Assembly: GCA_032718475.1 (NCBI GenBank)
Contig: JAUCBJ010007551.1
Location: 1 to 64,000 of the forward strand
DNA: 64,000 nucleotides
Source: Nemertoderma westbladi
Taxonomy: Eukaryota > Xenacoelomorpha > Nemertodermatida > Nemertodermatidae
Direction of reading: 5' to 3'
How positions within the stretch are numbered: position 1 is the stretch's first letter; every line of letters begins with the position of its first letter. A model generated the notes under the pieces. The model was given only the letters and a program-made list of their open reading frames with translations. It was not told the DNA's origin and did not search any database. Both the position numbers and the translations under genes were made by a program. This document shows positions 32,538 through 43,890 of the stretch, piece by piece.

Positions 32538-33287
32538 GCCTCCATTCTGTCAACCTCCCTTCGTAAACACGAGAAACCCCAACGCCGTATCACCTTCGCC
32601 GACTCACATGGTCTGCCTCTGGTGGAAAGCAAGACCTTCAGTCTATCCACCGAGATGCTGGAAGCCATGGCAACCGAAGTCACAGGGGATGCCTTCACAG
32701 AAGATCGGGGTACCCCGGGTCTGATAGATAAGGACTTTATCTTAAGATTCAAGCAGCCCGCATCCGAGTACCTTTCCCTCAAACAAAAACTAAGCGATCA
32801 AAATTGTTCACTGGAAAACATCTACGTTAAAGACAAGAATCTAGTCGGTACAGTTAAGGTTGTTAATATATCATTCGATAAGTCCGTGGATATCCGTGTC
32901 ACCTTCGATGGGTGGTCCACTTACACAGACTATTCCGCTGTTTATTCTAATAGCGTGGGTTTAGACAATCTGGATACGTTTCGGTTTACGATTCCGATAC
33001 TAATGGGAGTGGTGGGTGCGTCGCCTGGTCGTCGTGTTGAACTGTGCATCCGCTACAGGGCGGGCGGGGTGGGGGTCTTCTGGGACAATAACTACGGGGT
33101 TAACTACGTGCTGCAGATGCGACCCAGTTCCCGTAGACGACCCAGGGCCAGCGAACCCCTCCTCGATCGGGATCCAATAGACACGACGCCGCCGCTCAAT
33201 GTAAATTTGCCGCGCAAACCCGCGGTTTGGTCACAGTATTCCTATTGGCGGGATTACATGGAGGATGACGATTCGCCTTACTGGTGA
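32538..33287 (+). CDS. PPP1R3: PPP1R3-like glycogen-targeting PP1 subunit, CBM21 exon
   Basis: This exon encodes 249 residues to TGA at 33285-33287. It begins with a Ser/basic linker, then the PP1-docking RVxF-type motif RRITFADSHGLPL at residues 16-28, as in the RxVxFAD motif of PPP1R3 proteins. A CBM21 domain follows at about 68-195: FKQPASEY, CSLENIYV, GTVKVVNISFDKSVDIRVTF, DGWSTYTD, DTFRF and the signature WDNNYGVNY. Family members bring PP1 to glycogen and stimulate glycogen synthase. The basic tail after the domain (SSRRRPRASEP) and the acidic end (EDDDSPYW) are unassigned. The exon is in phase with the upstream proline-rich exon. I am confident in the family but not in the subtype. Confidence 0.9.
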   Translation, partial: ASILSTSLRKHEKPQRRITFADSHGLPLVESKTFSLSTEMLEAMATEVTGDAFTEDRGTPGLIDKDFILRFKQPASEYLSLKQKLSDQNCSLENIYVKDKNLVGTVKVVNISFDKSVDIRVTFDGWSTYTDYSAVYSNSVGLDNLDTFRFTIPILMGVVGASPGRRVELCIRYRAGGVGVFWDNNYGVNYVLQMRPSSRRRPRASEPLLDRDPIDTTPPLNVNLPRKPAVWSQYSYWRDYMEDDDSPYW

Positions 33288-33658
33288 TTGATTGGTTGGT
33301 TTTAAATTGATAATTAGCCGTGATGGATTAAAACCAAATGGGTTTACTAATTAACAGTCTGAAATTCAACAGTAGTTAAACCCTGGGAGGGAGCCAGTCT
33401 CGGTGCCAGTCTGGGTGCCAGTCTCACAGAATTCCTCATCCACTTTATTCATATCAGTAATAACCTTTTTTTAGCCAATTTTGGTTTCACTATAATTTCG
33501 TAGAATGTAGCAAGCACCACACATACACCCATTATAATGCTGTATCCCCGAACCTCTGATCATATTACCTTCCATTTCTCACTCAAGTTTCCTTCCTTAG
33601 TCTTAATTCCCTCTTCCAAATTCCTTTCCTTCACAGCCGTTTTATACTGTAAACGTGT

Positions 33659-33664
33659 AATAAA
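33659..33664 (+). terminator. Candidate poly(A) signal of PPP1R3 gene
   Basis: AATAAA lies about 370 bp after the stop codon in the expected strand; the cleavage site is unknown. Confidence 0.4.
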
Positions 33665-33733
33665 ACGTAACCGAGTCACAATAGGTTAGAAAAAGGTACA
33701 CGAATGGATGAAATATCGATTAATCCAAACTAA

Positions 33734-33883
33734 GGGGTCATCCATAAATGACGTCACGCTGGACGGGGGGGGGGGGGGGGGGTTATGGTCATGGTTTGGT
33801 ATTTCGTGACGATTTGTGACAATGGGGAGGGGGGGGGGGTCAAATATGTCTTTAAAAAAGTGACGTCATTTATGGAAGGCCCC
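33734..33883. mobile_element. 150-bp MITE with 24-bp terminal inverted repeats
   Basis: GGGGTCATCCATAAATGACG followed by TCAC (33734-33757) and its near-perfect complement ending TTTATGGAAGGCCCC (33860-33883) match at 22 of 24 positions. CTAA flanks both sides (33730-33733 and 33884-33887), a likely target-site duplication. The interior is G-rich (two long G runs) and non-coding. Each end contains the palindrome TGACGTCA. The superfamily is not assigned. Confidence 0.75.
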
Positions 33884-33887
33884 CTAA

Positions 33888-35095
33888 ACTACCGGTATGT
33901 AAATGTTTATATTTAATACAGTAAATTTGCCTCTTGCCTGTTCTATAATGGTATAATGTGTTCTATAACGTCCTATTCGGACAGTTTTCACTTTTCAGTT
34001 CAGTTTCAACTGTCATCGACTTGACTTCGATATATTTTCTATAATGCCCGGTGCTTGACTTAGGATTTATATATTATATTTTACTATATTATAATAATTT
34101 ATATTTACAGTAGTATGTATACACAAATTAATTTAGTTAATAATAGATTAATTTTATCGCGAATATTATGGTCCCTTAGATCGTGGGTGCTTTGAGATTG
34201 TTTGGATCTAAAAAAATATTGGCTTTTTTAGAATAATATATAGAATAATAAATCTTTTTACGTTTATTTAGTTTAATTAATTTTGCTGTTTCGGTACCGG
34301 TATTAGATAGACCACAGGTGTTGATAAATTTAAGCTACTTAAAGTTGGTTATTGAGTGACACTTCTACCATTTTACCTGTTTCTCATTTTGGTATACTTT
34401 AATATGCTTTTTTACAACAAGTTTCTGTTACTCACACATTTTGCTTTTGAATATCCTTCGTTTTTTAGTGAAATCATATCTTTAATTATTAGGCTATTTT
34501 TTTTACATATTTCATTTACTCTCACACATTTTGCTTTTGAGTATCATTCTTTTTTTTAGTAAAATCGTAGCATTAATTTGTAGATTCTATTGTCGACTCG
34601 ATAACTATATTTTGGAAACCTTGTTTGGATTTCACTTAATTCTGGGCAATTTTGGGATTATATAATATTTTGATTTTCAATAACAAAAGTTGTCTTCATA
34701 TCATCGTGTTGTGGTCACACATCACCACTCATTGCCGGCTGAGCCTTTTTAGCGATTGTGAACTATTAGGTTGTGGGTGGGGCGGGGTATTCTGAATCAT
34801 TCGGTTTCTTCATATTTTTACATTTGGCCTTGACCCTCAGTTTTGCGCATTTAACCCTGTAGTTCCCAGTAGTTCTCATTCGCTAAAGGCTCTGCCCCAA
34901 CAAGTCTCGACCCACACATTGTTGTTATGTTCGTTATGGTAACTACATTTTTGTGATTTTTGTGACAGGCATTTGCGATTACATTAAGGCGTAAATGCAT
35001 TTGTATCATTCAAGCAAAAATAGCAAGGCTAATCTTTGTAGAAACAAGTGGGGGGGGGGGGGGGGGGGGTTGTAATTTGAAACAGAGATAGTTTC
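33888..35095. other. Intergenic AT-rich stretch
   Basis: No gene recognised. A 26-bp phrase around CTCACACATTTTGCTTTTGA occurs twice (34430 and 34520), followed by similar T-rich text. A G run lies near 35050-35070. Confidence 0.5.
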
Positions 35096-35099
35096 ACCT

Positions 35100-35305
35100 C
35101 CCGACCACTGACTGGGTAAGCCAGAATTTTTATTTTGCAAAGAGTGTCTCCGTCGATATTACACCAGTTACACCGCAGTTTTTCTTATACCTTATAGCTG
35201 TTTGTTAGTACCAATGGAAAGCTGGCCGTGCAAGCATTCCAAATATGTAACACATTCTGAATTTCGTTGAAAAGTAGCTAAGATATTTTATGAATGGGAG
35301 AATAT
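35100..35305 (+). repeat. Dispersed repeat family R1, copy A
   Basis: Shares with copies B and C the order: GTCTCCGTCGATATT, GTACCAATGGAAAGCTGGCC, TGCAAGCATTC, TGTAACA, CTGAATTTCGTTGA and TAGCTAAGATAT. It sits immediately before the 60-bp minisatellite. It may be a SINE- or MITE-like element; the limits are approximate. Confidence 0.65.
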
Positions 35306-35321
35306 TTTAGGCTCTTTGAGT

Positions 35322-36734
35322 CAAGGAATGCCTGTTCACCACCATGGGTGATCTTCCACAATAAACCCTTCCACTCTGTTTCCTAAAGGAATGCCTGTTT
35401 ACCATGGGTGATCTTCCACAGTAAACCTTTTCACTCTGTTTCCTAAAGGAATGCCTGTTCACCATGGGTGATCTTCCACAGTAAACCCTTCCACTCTGTT
35501 TCCTAAAGGAATGCCTGTTCACCATGGGTGATCTTCCACAGTAAACCCTTCCACTCTGTTTCCTAAAGGAATGCCTGTTCACCATGGGTGATCTTCCACA
35601 GTAAACCCTTCCACGCTCTTTTTCCTAAAGGAATGCCTGTTTACCATGGGTGATCTTCCACAGTAAACCCTTCCACGCTCTTTTTCCTAAAGGAATGCCT
35701 GTTCACCATGGGCGATCTTCCACAGTAAACCCTTCCACTCTGTTTCCTAAAGGAATGCCTGTTCACCACCAAGGGTGATCTTCCACAGTAAACCCTTCCA
35801 CGCTCTTTTTCCTAAAGGAATGCCTGTTTACCATGGGTGATCTTCCACAGTAAACCCTTCCACGCTCTTTTTCCTAAAGGAATGCCTGTTTACCATGGGT
35901 GATCTTCCACAGTAAACCCTTCCACTCTGTTTCCTAAAGGAATGCCTGTTCACCATGGGTGATCTTCCACAGTAAACCCTTCCACTCTTTTTCCTAAAGG
36001 AATGCCTGTTCACCATGGGTGATCTTCCACAGTAAACCCTTCCACTCTTTTTCCTAAAGGAATGCCTGTTTACCATGGGTGATCTTCCACAGTAAACCCT
36101 TCCACTCTGTTTCCTAAAGGAATGCCTGTTCACCATGGGTGATCTTCCACAGTATCTTCCACAGTAAACCCTTCCACTCTTTTTCCTAAAGGAATGCCTG
36201 TTCACCATGGGTGATCTTCCACAGTAAACCCTTCCACTCTTTTTCCTAAAGGAATGCCTGTTCACCATGGGTGATCTTCCACAGTAAACCCTTCCACTCT
36301 TTTTCCTAAAGGAATGCCTGTTTACCATGGGTGATCTTCCACAGTAAACCCTTCCACTCTGTTTCCTAAAGGAATGCCTGTTCACCATGGGTGATCTTCC
36401 ACAGTAAACCCTTCCACTCTGTTTCGTTTCCTAAAGGAATGCCTGTTCACCATGGGTGATCTTCCACAGTAAACCCTTCCACTCTTTTTCCTAAAGGAAT
36501 GCCTGTTTACCATGGGTGATCTTCCACAGTAAACCCTTCCACGCTCTTTTTCCTAAAGGAATGCCTGTTTACCATGGGTGATCTTCCACAGTAAACCCTT
36601 CCACTCTGTTTCCTAAAGGAATGCCTGTTCACCATGGGTGATCTTCCACAGTAAACCCTTCCACTCTGTTTCCTAAAGGAATGCCTGTTCACCATGGGTG
36701 ATCTTCCACAGTAAACCCTTCCACTCTGTTTCCC
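35322..36734 (-). repeat. 60-bp minisatellite, about 23 copies
   Basis: The plus-strand unit contains AAAGGAATGCCTGTTCACCA, TGGGTGATCTTCCACAGTAA and ACCCTTCCACTCTGTTTCCT. Variants CTCTTTTT and CGCTCTTTTT change unit length by one or two bases. The minus strand gives open frames beginning MVNRHSFRK only because the unit is 60 bp. The array begins about 15 bp after repeat R1 copy A. Confidence 0.95.
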
Positions 36735-39475
36735 AAGTTGCCTTGGTTCCTTTTACTTGAACTTTAACTTTGGTTACTTTTAGATGGACTTTGTCTTCTT
36801 TTGTGACAACTTCTAGAATAATAATTATTGGTGTGTGTGTGTGTGTGTGTAGTGTAGCCTACAGGATTACTAACCTTCTTATTTTCCTAATAACTATTGT
36901 TTGGGATATTTAGTTTGTTCAAAAGTTGTTGAAGGTTATATTGTACTAGTAAATTTATCTACTTTGTGCTGCGAATGTGCTGCAGAGTATAAAGTTAACC
37001 TTTAGTATATAATTGTTATGTTTGTGTTTGACGGGTGTTTAGAATGAGAATGTAGATCGGTGTTAGTTGCACCAATCAAGCCCCGAAGAGCTAAATCCGC
37101 TGGAATACTTCGACCGAAATAAATGAGCGGCTTTTCGAAGCCCTAAATGCCATCAAACCCTGAGTTGGAAACGAATAAATAAAATTCAATTTAATAAATC
37201 CGAGTATTTCATTCAACGTGTCTTCATGCTGATAGTTTCCGTCCACACAAACAGCCTATTGCAGGGCCGTATTGAATGAAGCTCTTGTCTAATATACAGC
37301 ATATTATGCTAATGCTAATGCTAATGGGTGTGGTTTGTAAGTTTATTAGTTTCTTTATTATGGAAACATTATTATGAAGAAGACAAGATTGAGAATATTC
37401 TTATCTAAACCTAGAACAGCTCCCAGTATGATACGCCTACGTCTTACAGCAGTATCGGTGGATGATATTATGATTAATGGAATTGCTATTCGATATCTTA
37501 CTAGTAACACATCTATCCAACCACATTGGAGAGGTCACCTAACCACACAACTCACCCTTATCCAACCACATCTACCTTATTTTATTTTAACTCTTATAAT
37601 TATTGCCTAACAGTTCCCAGTGGTAATGTAAAGCCTCCGTAAATCTTCTACCCATCATATCCATATTTTTTTATATAATTATTCCGTTTCAGCGAGAGGT
37701 GATTAGGTGGCCGGTATCCAGGACACAAGCTTCTCTCTCGGAGTTATTATAAAGCATAAAGCCCACTTTAGTTCGTAATTGGAGCTGAACCCAATAGGAA
37801 CTCCCAATAATATGGCAGCGAGTTCCCGGGTTATATTATTAGAATCGATTCCAGGCAATAATTAAATTGATTTCTTCTCCGGCATTGGTAGAACTCAGTC
37901 CCACACAACTGGCCATTGGAGCTACTAGGTTTTGCGATTTCAGCTTCTCGGTTCCAGGAAATCGACAACCAGACATGTGGCAGTGTTGCCTGTTACAACT
38001 TATTGATAACTGCTGGAAACTTAGTAATAAAATTCCTCGTCTGACAGTTGACATGGAGGGGTTGACATGACGGAACTTCATTACCTGAAACTAAATGCCA
38101 GCGTGAATGAACGTGACGATATTGTGTTTCGGTTATGTGCGTTGGCTGGTTGGTTGGCCCGCAGTAATGAGTTTCCGTTTTTCTATGGACGCTGTGAATG
38201 AGAAAATAACTTCATGGGGTCCCAATACAGCGAGTTATAAAGGTCAGAGAAAGCAATTCCGACTCAATTTAGTTAAGAGCATATCGCAGAGAACTGATGC
38301 ATTTCTGAGTGGTAATTCCTCACCGTGACAGGGGATTGATGACTGATGATTTCGTAATTGACTATTATATCTTGGCTGTCGGTTTACTGTGTCCCTCAGA
38401 ATGTATAACAACAATTTTTGTAGAAGAGTATAATCTCGTGCTAATTGTGAAATCTGAGTTACCCTCTATCTCTCTTTCATTCTCTCGCTTAGAAAATGTC
38501 GCACTGCTGTCAATTAAGATATGGAAAATGCATAGAAATTGCAATAATTTTTGTTACCATCTTTTAAGATTTCCGCGTTTTTTTTTTCTCGTTAGGGGAG
38601 AAACATCATCTCATTAAGCTCATCATTGTTCACGGGATCCCCCATGTAGCGGTCTGGTTAGGAGCTGCTACTCCTTTATTCATGAAACTCAATTACTCCC
38701 ACGGCAACCACCAACCAACAGTGCTGAAGGTACTTCTTGTTGTCCATCGTGTCTTTGTTATCTCACTGAAATCTTCTGATCAAATTGGTTTACGCCTAGA
38801 TCTCTTAACCTTGGTTTACGGGGATGGGAGTTTGGCTTGGATTACGGATTACTCTAGTTCCACGAATTCGTTTTATAAATAGCTGAAGTGGGGCATTCAT
38901 TAGCGAATCTGAGCGGCATCACTGAATCGGATTTAGTTGTGAGTTTCCTTTCAATGCTGGGCTTTTCCAGATGGATTTAACATCAACATTGTTATTTATT
39001 TATTGCCGACATGCGGTTGGTATGTTTTGACGAATCGGTTGTTTAATGTTTGCGGATTATTTAATATTGTGTTGAAGCAGATGGTGACAGCTGAAAGACA
39101 GGTGCAGGTTGAATGAAATAGAGACTTTCTGACGAAATTAGTGTTTTTTTTTTCAAATAATATTATTTGAAAATATAAAAAATGAATCGCATTTTAAAAT
39201 ATTGTTACTGATTTTTCCAATGAATCCTTATACATAGAGAGCGGTAAAGAAATCATAAAAGTTGTGAAAAATAAATATTAATCTTGAAAATAGCCCCCGT
39301 CTCTAATAGTCTGATTATTTCGATCTGATGACTACCTATTCGTGTGACATACTCAGGTAATCAATAACTAAATGCTATCTGATTTTACACCATGTCCTTG
39401 AATATACTGTCATAATTCAGTAGCTTGGACCACCCCCCCCCCCCCCCCCCAAAAAAAAAAAAATTTAAATATCTT
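36735..39475. other. Intergenic stretch, no gene recognised
   Basis: Contains a (GT)n tract at about 36829-36850, a short ATGCTA triplet run near 37308-37326 and several short frames without recognisable domains. A C run followed by an A run lies at about 39433-39464. Confidence 0.5.
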
Positions 39476-39479
39476 ATGA

Positions 39480-39790
39480 GATTGCATCCAATTTTTTCGC
39501 TTTCATTCTTTAGCCACAAGAGTTTGAATGAGGGGTCTTCGTCGATATTGTACTCTGTTATTCTGCAACCTTATTATAGTAATGATTGGTATGGTACCAA
39601 TAGAAAGCTGGCCATGCAAGCTGACCATGCAAGCTGGCCATGCAAGCTGGCCATGCAAGCTGGCCATGCAAGCTGACCATGCAAGCTGACCATGCAAGCT
39701 GACCATGCAAGGATTCAAAATTAACATAATCTGAATTTCGTTGAGAAATAGTTGCATAAGGTGGAAGGTTTTGCATCTGCGCAAGGCTAT
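39480..39790 (+). repeat. Dispersed repeat R1, copy B, with internal 13-bp array
   Basis: Shows the same order of motifs as copy A (CTTCGTCGATATTG, GGTACCAATAGAAAGCTGGCC, AATCTGAATTTCGTTGAGAAATAG), but the GCTGGCCATGCAA stretch present once in copy A is amplified to about nine units at 39608-39714. Confidence 0.7.
39608..39714 (+). repeat. 13-bp minisatellite inside R1 copy B
   Basis: Units are GCTGGCCATGCAA and GCTGACCATGCAA, about eight to nine copies. The unit equals an internal stretch of repeat R1. Confidence 0.9.
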
Positions 39791-39954
39791 TTTATTATAT
39801 TTAAAAAGTACACTCATTTCTGGAACATTATATTTATCTCATAAGTAGCTGGGCAACAATACAATACCTCTATAATTATACTAAATACGTAGATATTCAT
39901 ACATAAACAAGAATATGGTATATTTTTAAATATAATAAAAATGCCACGTGCAGG

Positions 39955-40175
39955 TACAAAACCATACAACATTCGAACGCTCATATCTCGGCTATTTATC
40001 AACGACATTCAAATTATGTTACATATTTGTAATCCTGGCGTTGCCAGCTTTCCATGGGTACCAACAGAACACTTAACACTACAAGGATGAAGAAAATCTG
40101 CGTTGTTACTGGTGCAATATCGTCGGAGACACCTTTATAAATGCTTGTAGCTAAATAATGTAAGCGAAAATAAAA
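39955..40175 (-). repeat. Dispersed repeat R1, copy C (inverted)
   Basis: Read on the minus strand it gives GTGTCTCCGACGATATTGCA, GGTACCCATGGAAAGCTGGC, ATATGTAACATAATTTGAAT and CGTTGATAAATAGCCGAGAT. It lies about 25 bp before the 15-bp array. Confidence 0.65.
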
Positions 40176-40199
40176 ATTATGTCTCATTAAGGAAAAGGG

Positions 40200-41043
40200 A
40201 GTTGAAACTCCTTGAGGTGAAACTCCTTGAGGTGAAACTCCTCGAGGTGAAACTCCTTGATGTGGAACTCCTTGAGGTGAACCTCCTTGAGGTGAAACTC
40301 CTTGAGGTGAAACTCCTTGAGGTGAATCTCATTGTGATGAAACTCCTTGAGGTGAATCTCATTGAGGTGAAACTCCTTGAGGTGAATCTCATTGAGGTGA
40401 AACTCCTTGAGGTGAAACTCCTTGAGGTGAAACTCCTTGAGGTGAATCTCATTGTGATGAAACTCCTTGAGGTGAATCTCATTGAGGTGAAACTCCTTGA
40501 GGTGAATCTCATTGAGGTGAAACTCCTTGAGGTGAATCTCATTGAGGTGAATCTCATTGTGATGAAACTCCTTGAGGTGAATCTCATTGAGGTGAAACTC
40601 CTTGAGGTGAATCTCATTGAGGTGAAACTCATTGAGGTGAAACTCCTTGAGGTGAATCTCATTGAGGTGAAACTCCATGAGGTGAATCTCATTGAGGTGA
40701 AACTCCTTGAGGTAAATCTCATTGAGGTGAAACTGCTTGAGGTGAATCTCATTGAGGTGAAACTCCTTGAGGTGAAACTCCTTGAGGTGAATCTCATTGA
40801 GATGAAACTCCTTGAGGTGAAACTCCTTGGGGTGAAACTCCTTGGGGTGAAACTCCTTGGGGTGAAACTCCTTGGGGTGAAACTCCTTGGGGTGAAACTC
40901 CTTGGGGTGAAACTCCTTGGGGTGAAACTCATTGAGGTCAATCTTATTGAGGTGAATCTCATTTAGGTGAATCTCATTGAGGTGAATCTCATTGAAGTGA
41001 ATCTCATTGAGATGAAACTCCTTGAGGTGAATCTCATTGAGAT
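40200..41043 (+). repeat. 15-bp two-variant minisatellite, about 56 copies
   Basis: Two main units, GGTGAAACTCCTTGA and GGTGAATCTCATTGA, are interspersed; a third type, GGTGAAACTCCTTGG, forms a uniform block at about 40828-40920. The unit length is a multiple of three, so long meaningless frames arise on both strands. The array ends at T and G runs (41050-41073). Confidence 0.95.
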
Positions 41044-41074
41044 TGTATAATTTTTTTTTTTTGGGGGGGGGGGG

Positions 41075-41875
41075 TGGTTGTCCAAGTCACTGAATTACAA
41101 CACTATATTCCAGGACATGGTATATTCAAACAACCTTTATTATTACAATGTGTAATTACAATAGTTCAGTTCTGTTTGTTAAATTCAAGTAAAGCAATTG
41201 AATGCTGCTCAGGGTTATATTTATGTAGTTTAGTAGAATTTTGTGAATATGACCCTTCGTTGTTAAATTTTTCGCGCAACGATTTTTCTGTGTATTTAGA
41301 TTGTAAGTTTCTAACACCATCGGTCTCTGCAAGTAGTTTAATTTGTGAGCTGTAAGGTGCGGGTTCTAAGGTACGATTTACATTGAGAAGTTAAATGTCA
41401 CATTTCTTTATCCTGGATCTTCGATTAACTTTTCAACTTGAAGTTCTGGTTCTAAAAAATTTTTTTTTTAGAGAAAATGCGTTAAAAAATAGATGTGTAT
41501 AAACGTATGATACGAAGACATCAATGTAGATCAGCCTTTTCAGTCTCATTAAATGACTTTGTTAGTTGATACATGATTTCCGGTGCTGTTTGTATTACTT
41601 TTTTAATGTAATTAATTACTTTGATAGTGAAATACTTTATAACCTTCTACATGCTCCATCCCAGAGTAGCTAGCAACGTAGCCTATTGTGGTACCGGTAC
41701 TGTTGTACTATATGTGGTATCGGTTCTGGTATGTGATATATTTTTCACTCAAATCTGTATATATTATTTGTATAATTTATTATGCAATGAAACTGTAATA
41801 TTTGATATCCATATAACCGTTACGCCTACCTATTAATATATGTGACAATAAATCTGGTATCATTTTTATAAATTT
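41075..41875. other. Intergenic AT-rich stretch
   Basis: Short frames only, without domain content. Confidence 0.5.
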
Positions 41876-41879
41876 TACA

Positions 41880-43440
41880 GTAGGTATCGGATATCGGTCG
41901 CTATATAGGTCGGTACGGTCGGTACATGTTGGTATATGGGTTGGTATATCGGTCGGTGTATCGGTCGGTACATGTTGGTATATTGGTTGGTATATCGGTC
42001 GGTGTATCGGTCGGTATATCGGTCGAAATATCGGTTGTTATATCGGTCAGTATAGCGGTTGGTATATCGGTTGCTATATCGGTTGGTATAACGGTCGGTA
42101 TATCGGTCGCTATATCGGTCGGTATATCGGTTGGTATATTGGTCGGTATATCGGTCGGTATATCGGTCGTTATATCGGTCGGTATATCGGTTGGTATATC
42201 GGTCAGTATAGCGGTTGGTATATCGGTTGCTATATCGGTTGGTATAACGGTCGGTATATCGGTCGGTATATCGGTCGAAATATCGGTTGTTATATCGGTC
42301 AGTATAGCGGTTGGTATATCGGTTGCTATATCGGTTGGTATAACGGTCGGTATATCGGTCGTTATATCGGTCGGTATATCGGTCGAAATATCGGTTGTTA
42401 TATCGGTCAGTATAGCGGTTGGTATATCGGTCGGTATATCGGTCGTTATATCGGTCGGTATATCGGTTGGTATATCGGTCAGTATAGCGGTTGGTATATC
42501 GGTTGCTATATCGGTTGGTATAACGGTCGGTATATCGGTCGAAATATCGGTTGTTATATCGGTCAGTATAGCGGTTGGTATATCGGTTGGTATATCGGTT
42601 GGTATAACGGTCGGTATATCGGTCGCTATATCGGTCGGTATATCGGTTGGTATATCGGTCGGTATATCGGTCGTTATATCGGTCGGTATATCGGTTGGTA
42701 TATCGGTCAGTATAGCGGTTGGTATATCGGTTGCTATATCGGTTGGTATAACGGTCGGTATATCGGTCGGTATATCGGTCGAAATATCGGTTGTTATATC
42801 GGTCAGTATAGCGGTTGGTATATCGGTTGGTATAGCGGTCGGTATATCGGTCGTTATATCGGTCGGTATATCGGTTGGTATATCGGTCGGTATATCGGTC
42901 GGTATATCAGTCGAAATATCGGTTGTTATATCGGTCAGTATAGCGGTTGGTATATCGGTCGGTATATCGGTTGGTATATCGGTCGGTATATTGGTCGTTA
43001 TATCGGTCGGTATATCGGTTGGTATATCGGTCGGCATATCGGTCGGTATATCAGTCGGAATATTGGTTGGTTTATCGGTCGGTATATTGGTTAGTATCGG
43101 TATATCGGTAGGTATATCGGTCGGCATCGGTTGGTATATGGGTCGGTATATCGGTCGGTATCGGTTGGTATATCGGATGGTATATCAGCCGGTATATCGA
43201 CCGGAATATCGGTCGGTATATCGGTAGGTATATCGGTTGGTATATCGGTCGGTATATCGGTCAGTTTATCGGTCCGTATATCGGTTGGTATATCGGTTTG
43301 TATATCGGTCGGTATCGCTCGGTATATCGGTTGGTTTATCGGTCGGTATATCGGTCGGTTATTGGTCGGTATATCGGTCGGTATATCGGTTATTATATCG
43401 GTCGTAATATCGTATATCGATCGGTATATCGGTCGGTATA
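41880..43440 (+). repeat. 12-bp minisatellite with higher-order structure, about 130 units
   Basis: The basic unit is GGTATATCGGTC with variants GTTATATCGGTC, GAAATATCGGTT, AGTATAGCGGTT and GCTATATCGGTT. A run of variants in the order GAAATATCGGTT, GTTATATCGGTC, AGTATAGCGGTT recurs many times, showing amplification of multi-unit blocks. Open frames on both strands (VGIS and TDIP repeats) are by-products. Confidence 0.95.
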
Positions 43441-43582
43441 TCCTAAAAGCTGTACTAACTGTTACTAATAAGAAACTACTAAATCGTTACCTTCGGTGCT
43501 ATGCGAAAACTATGGAGAATGCTATGGAGAATCGGGAAGCCTGGAAGGATCTCATTTCCACTGTCCGAGCTCGGTCGACCTA
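43441..43582 (+). pseudogene. Possible retroelement C-terminal remnant
   Basis: After the array the frame reads a 45-residue non-repetitive tail with RYLRCYAKTMENAMENREAW and KDLISTVRARST before a stop. Its style resembles the extreme C-terminus of LINE or similar proteins, which often end in a W-containing basic segment, but the evidence is thin. Confidence 0.2.
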
Positions 43583-43786
43583 GGAATAATACCACCAAAT
43601 AAATGAATTAGCTGTATAGCTTCGGTTCAACACTCTAGATGACATGGCTATTGTTCACTTTGGCCTGTTGTAACCTTGTTTCAATTTTTGTACTCTTTGA
43701 CTCGGAATCACGCCGTTCCACATTTTATCCATTTCTGATATAGGCTTATTTTATACACCATTATATAAAAGATAACTTCTTCTAAT

Positions 43787-43890
43787 AAAGTAGATAGTTT
43801 CCATAGTAGAACAGTTTCTAAAGCAACCATAATAAACATGTTTATCGTCCCATCACATTTCTGTGTCTTGTATAGGTACTAATTGGTAGG
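43787..43890 (+). repeat. 104-bp segment duplicated on both sides of the 14/12-bp array, left copy
   Basis: Begins AAAGTAGATAGTTTCCATAG and ends CTGTGTCTTGTATAGG. Nearly identical (two visible differences) to 46471-46573. Confidence 0.9.

Noticed and set aside
37374-39676. Assorted 60-100-codon frames
   Set aside because: No domain content, no conserved features and lengths expected by chance.
41901-43227. Long frames of VGIS or TDIP repeats
   Set aside because: Product of the 12-bp array on either strand.
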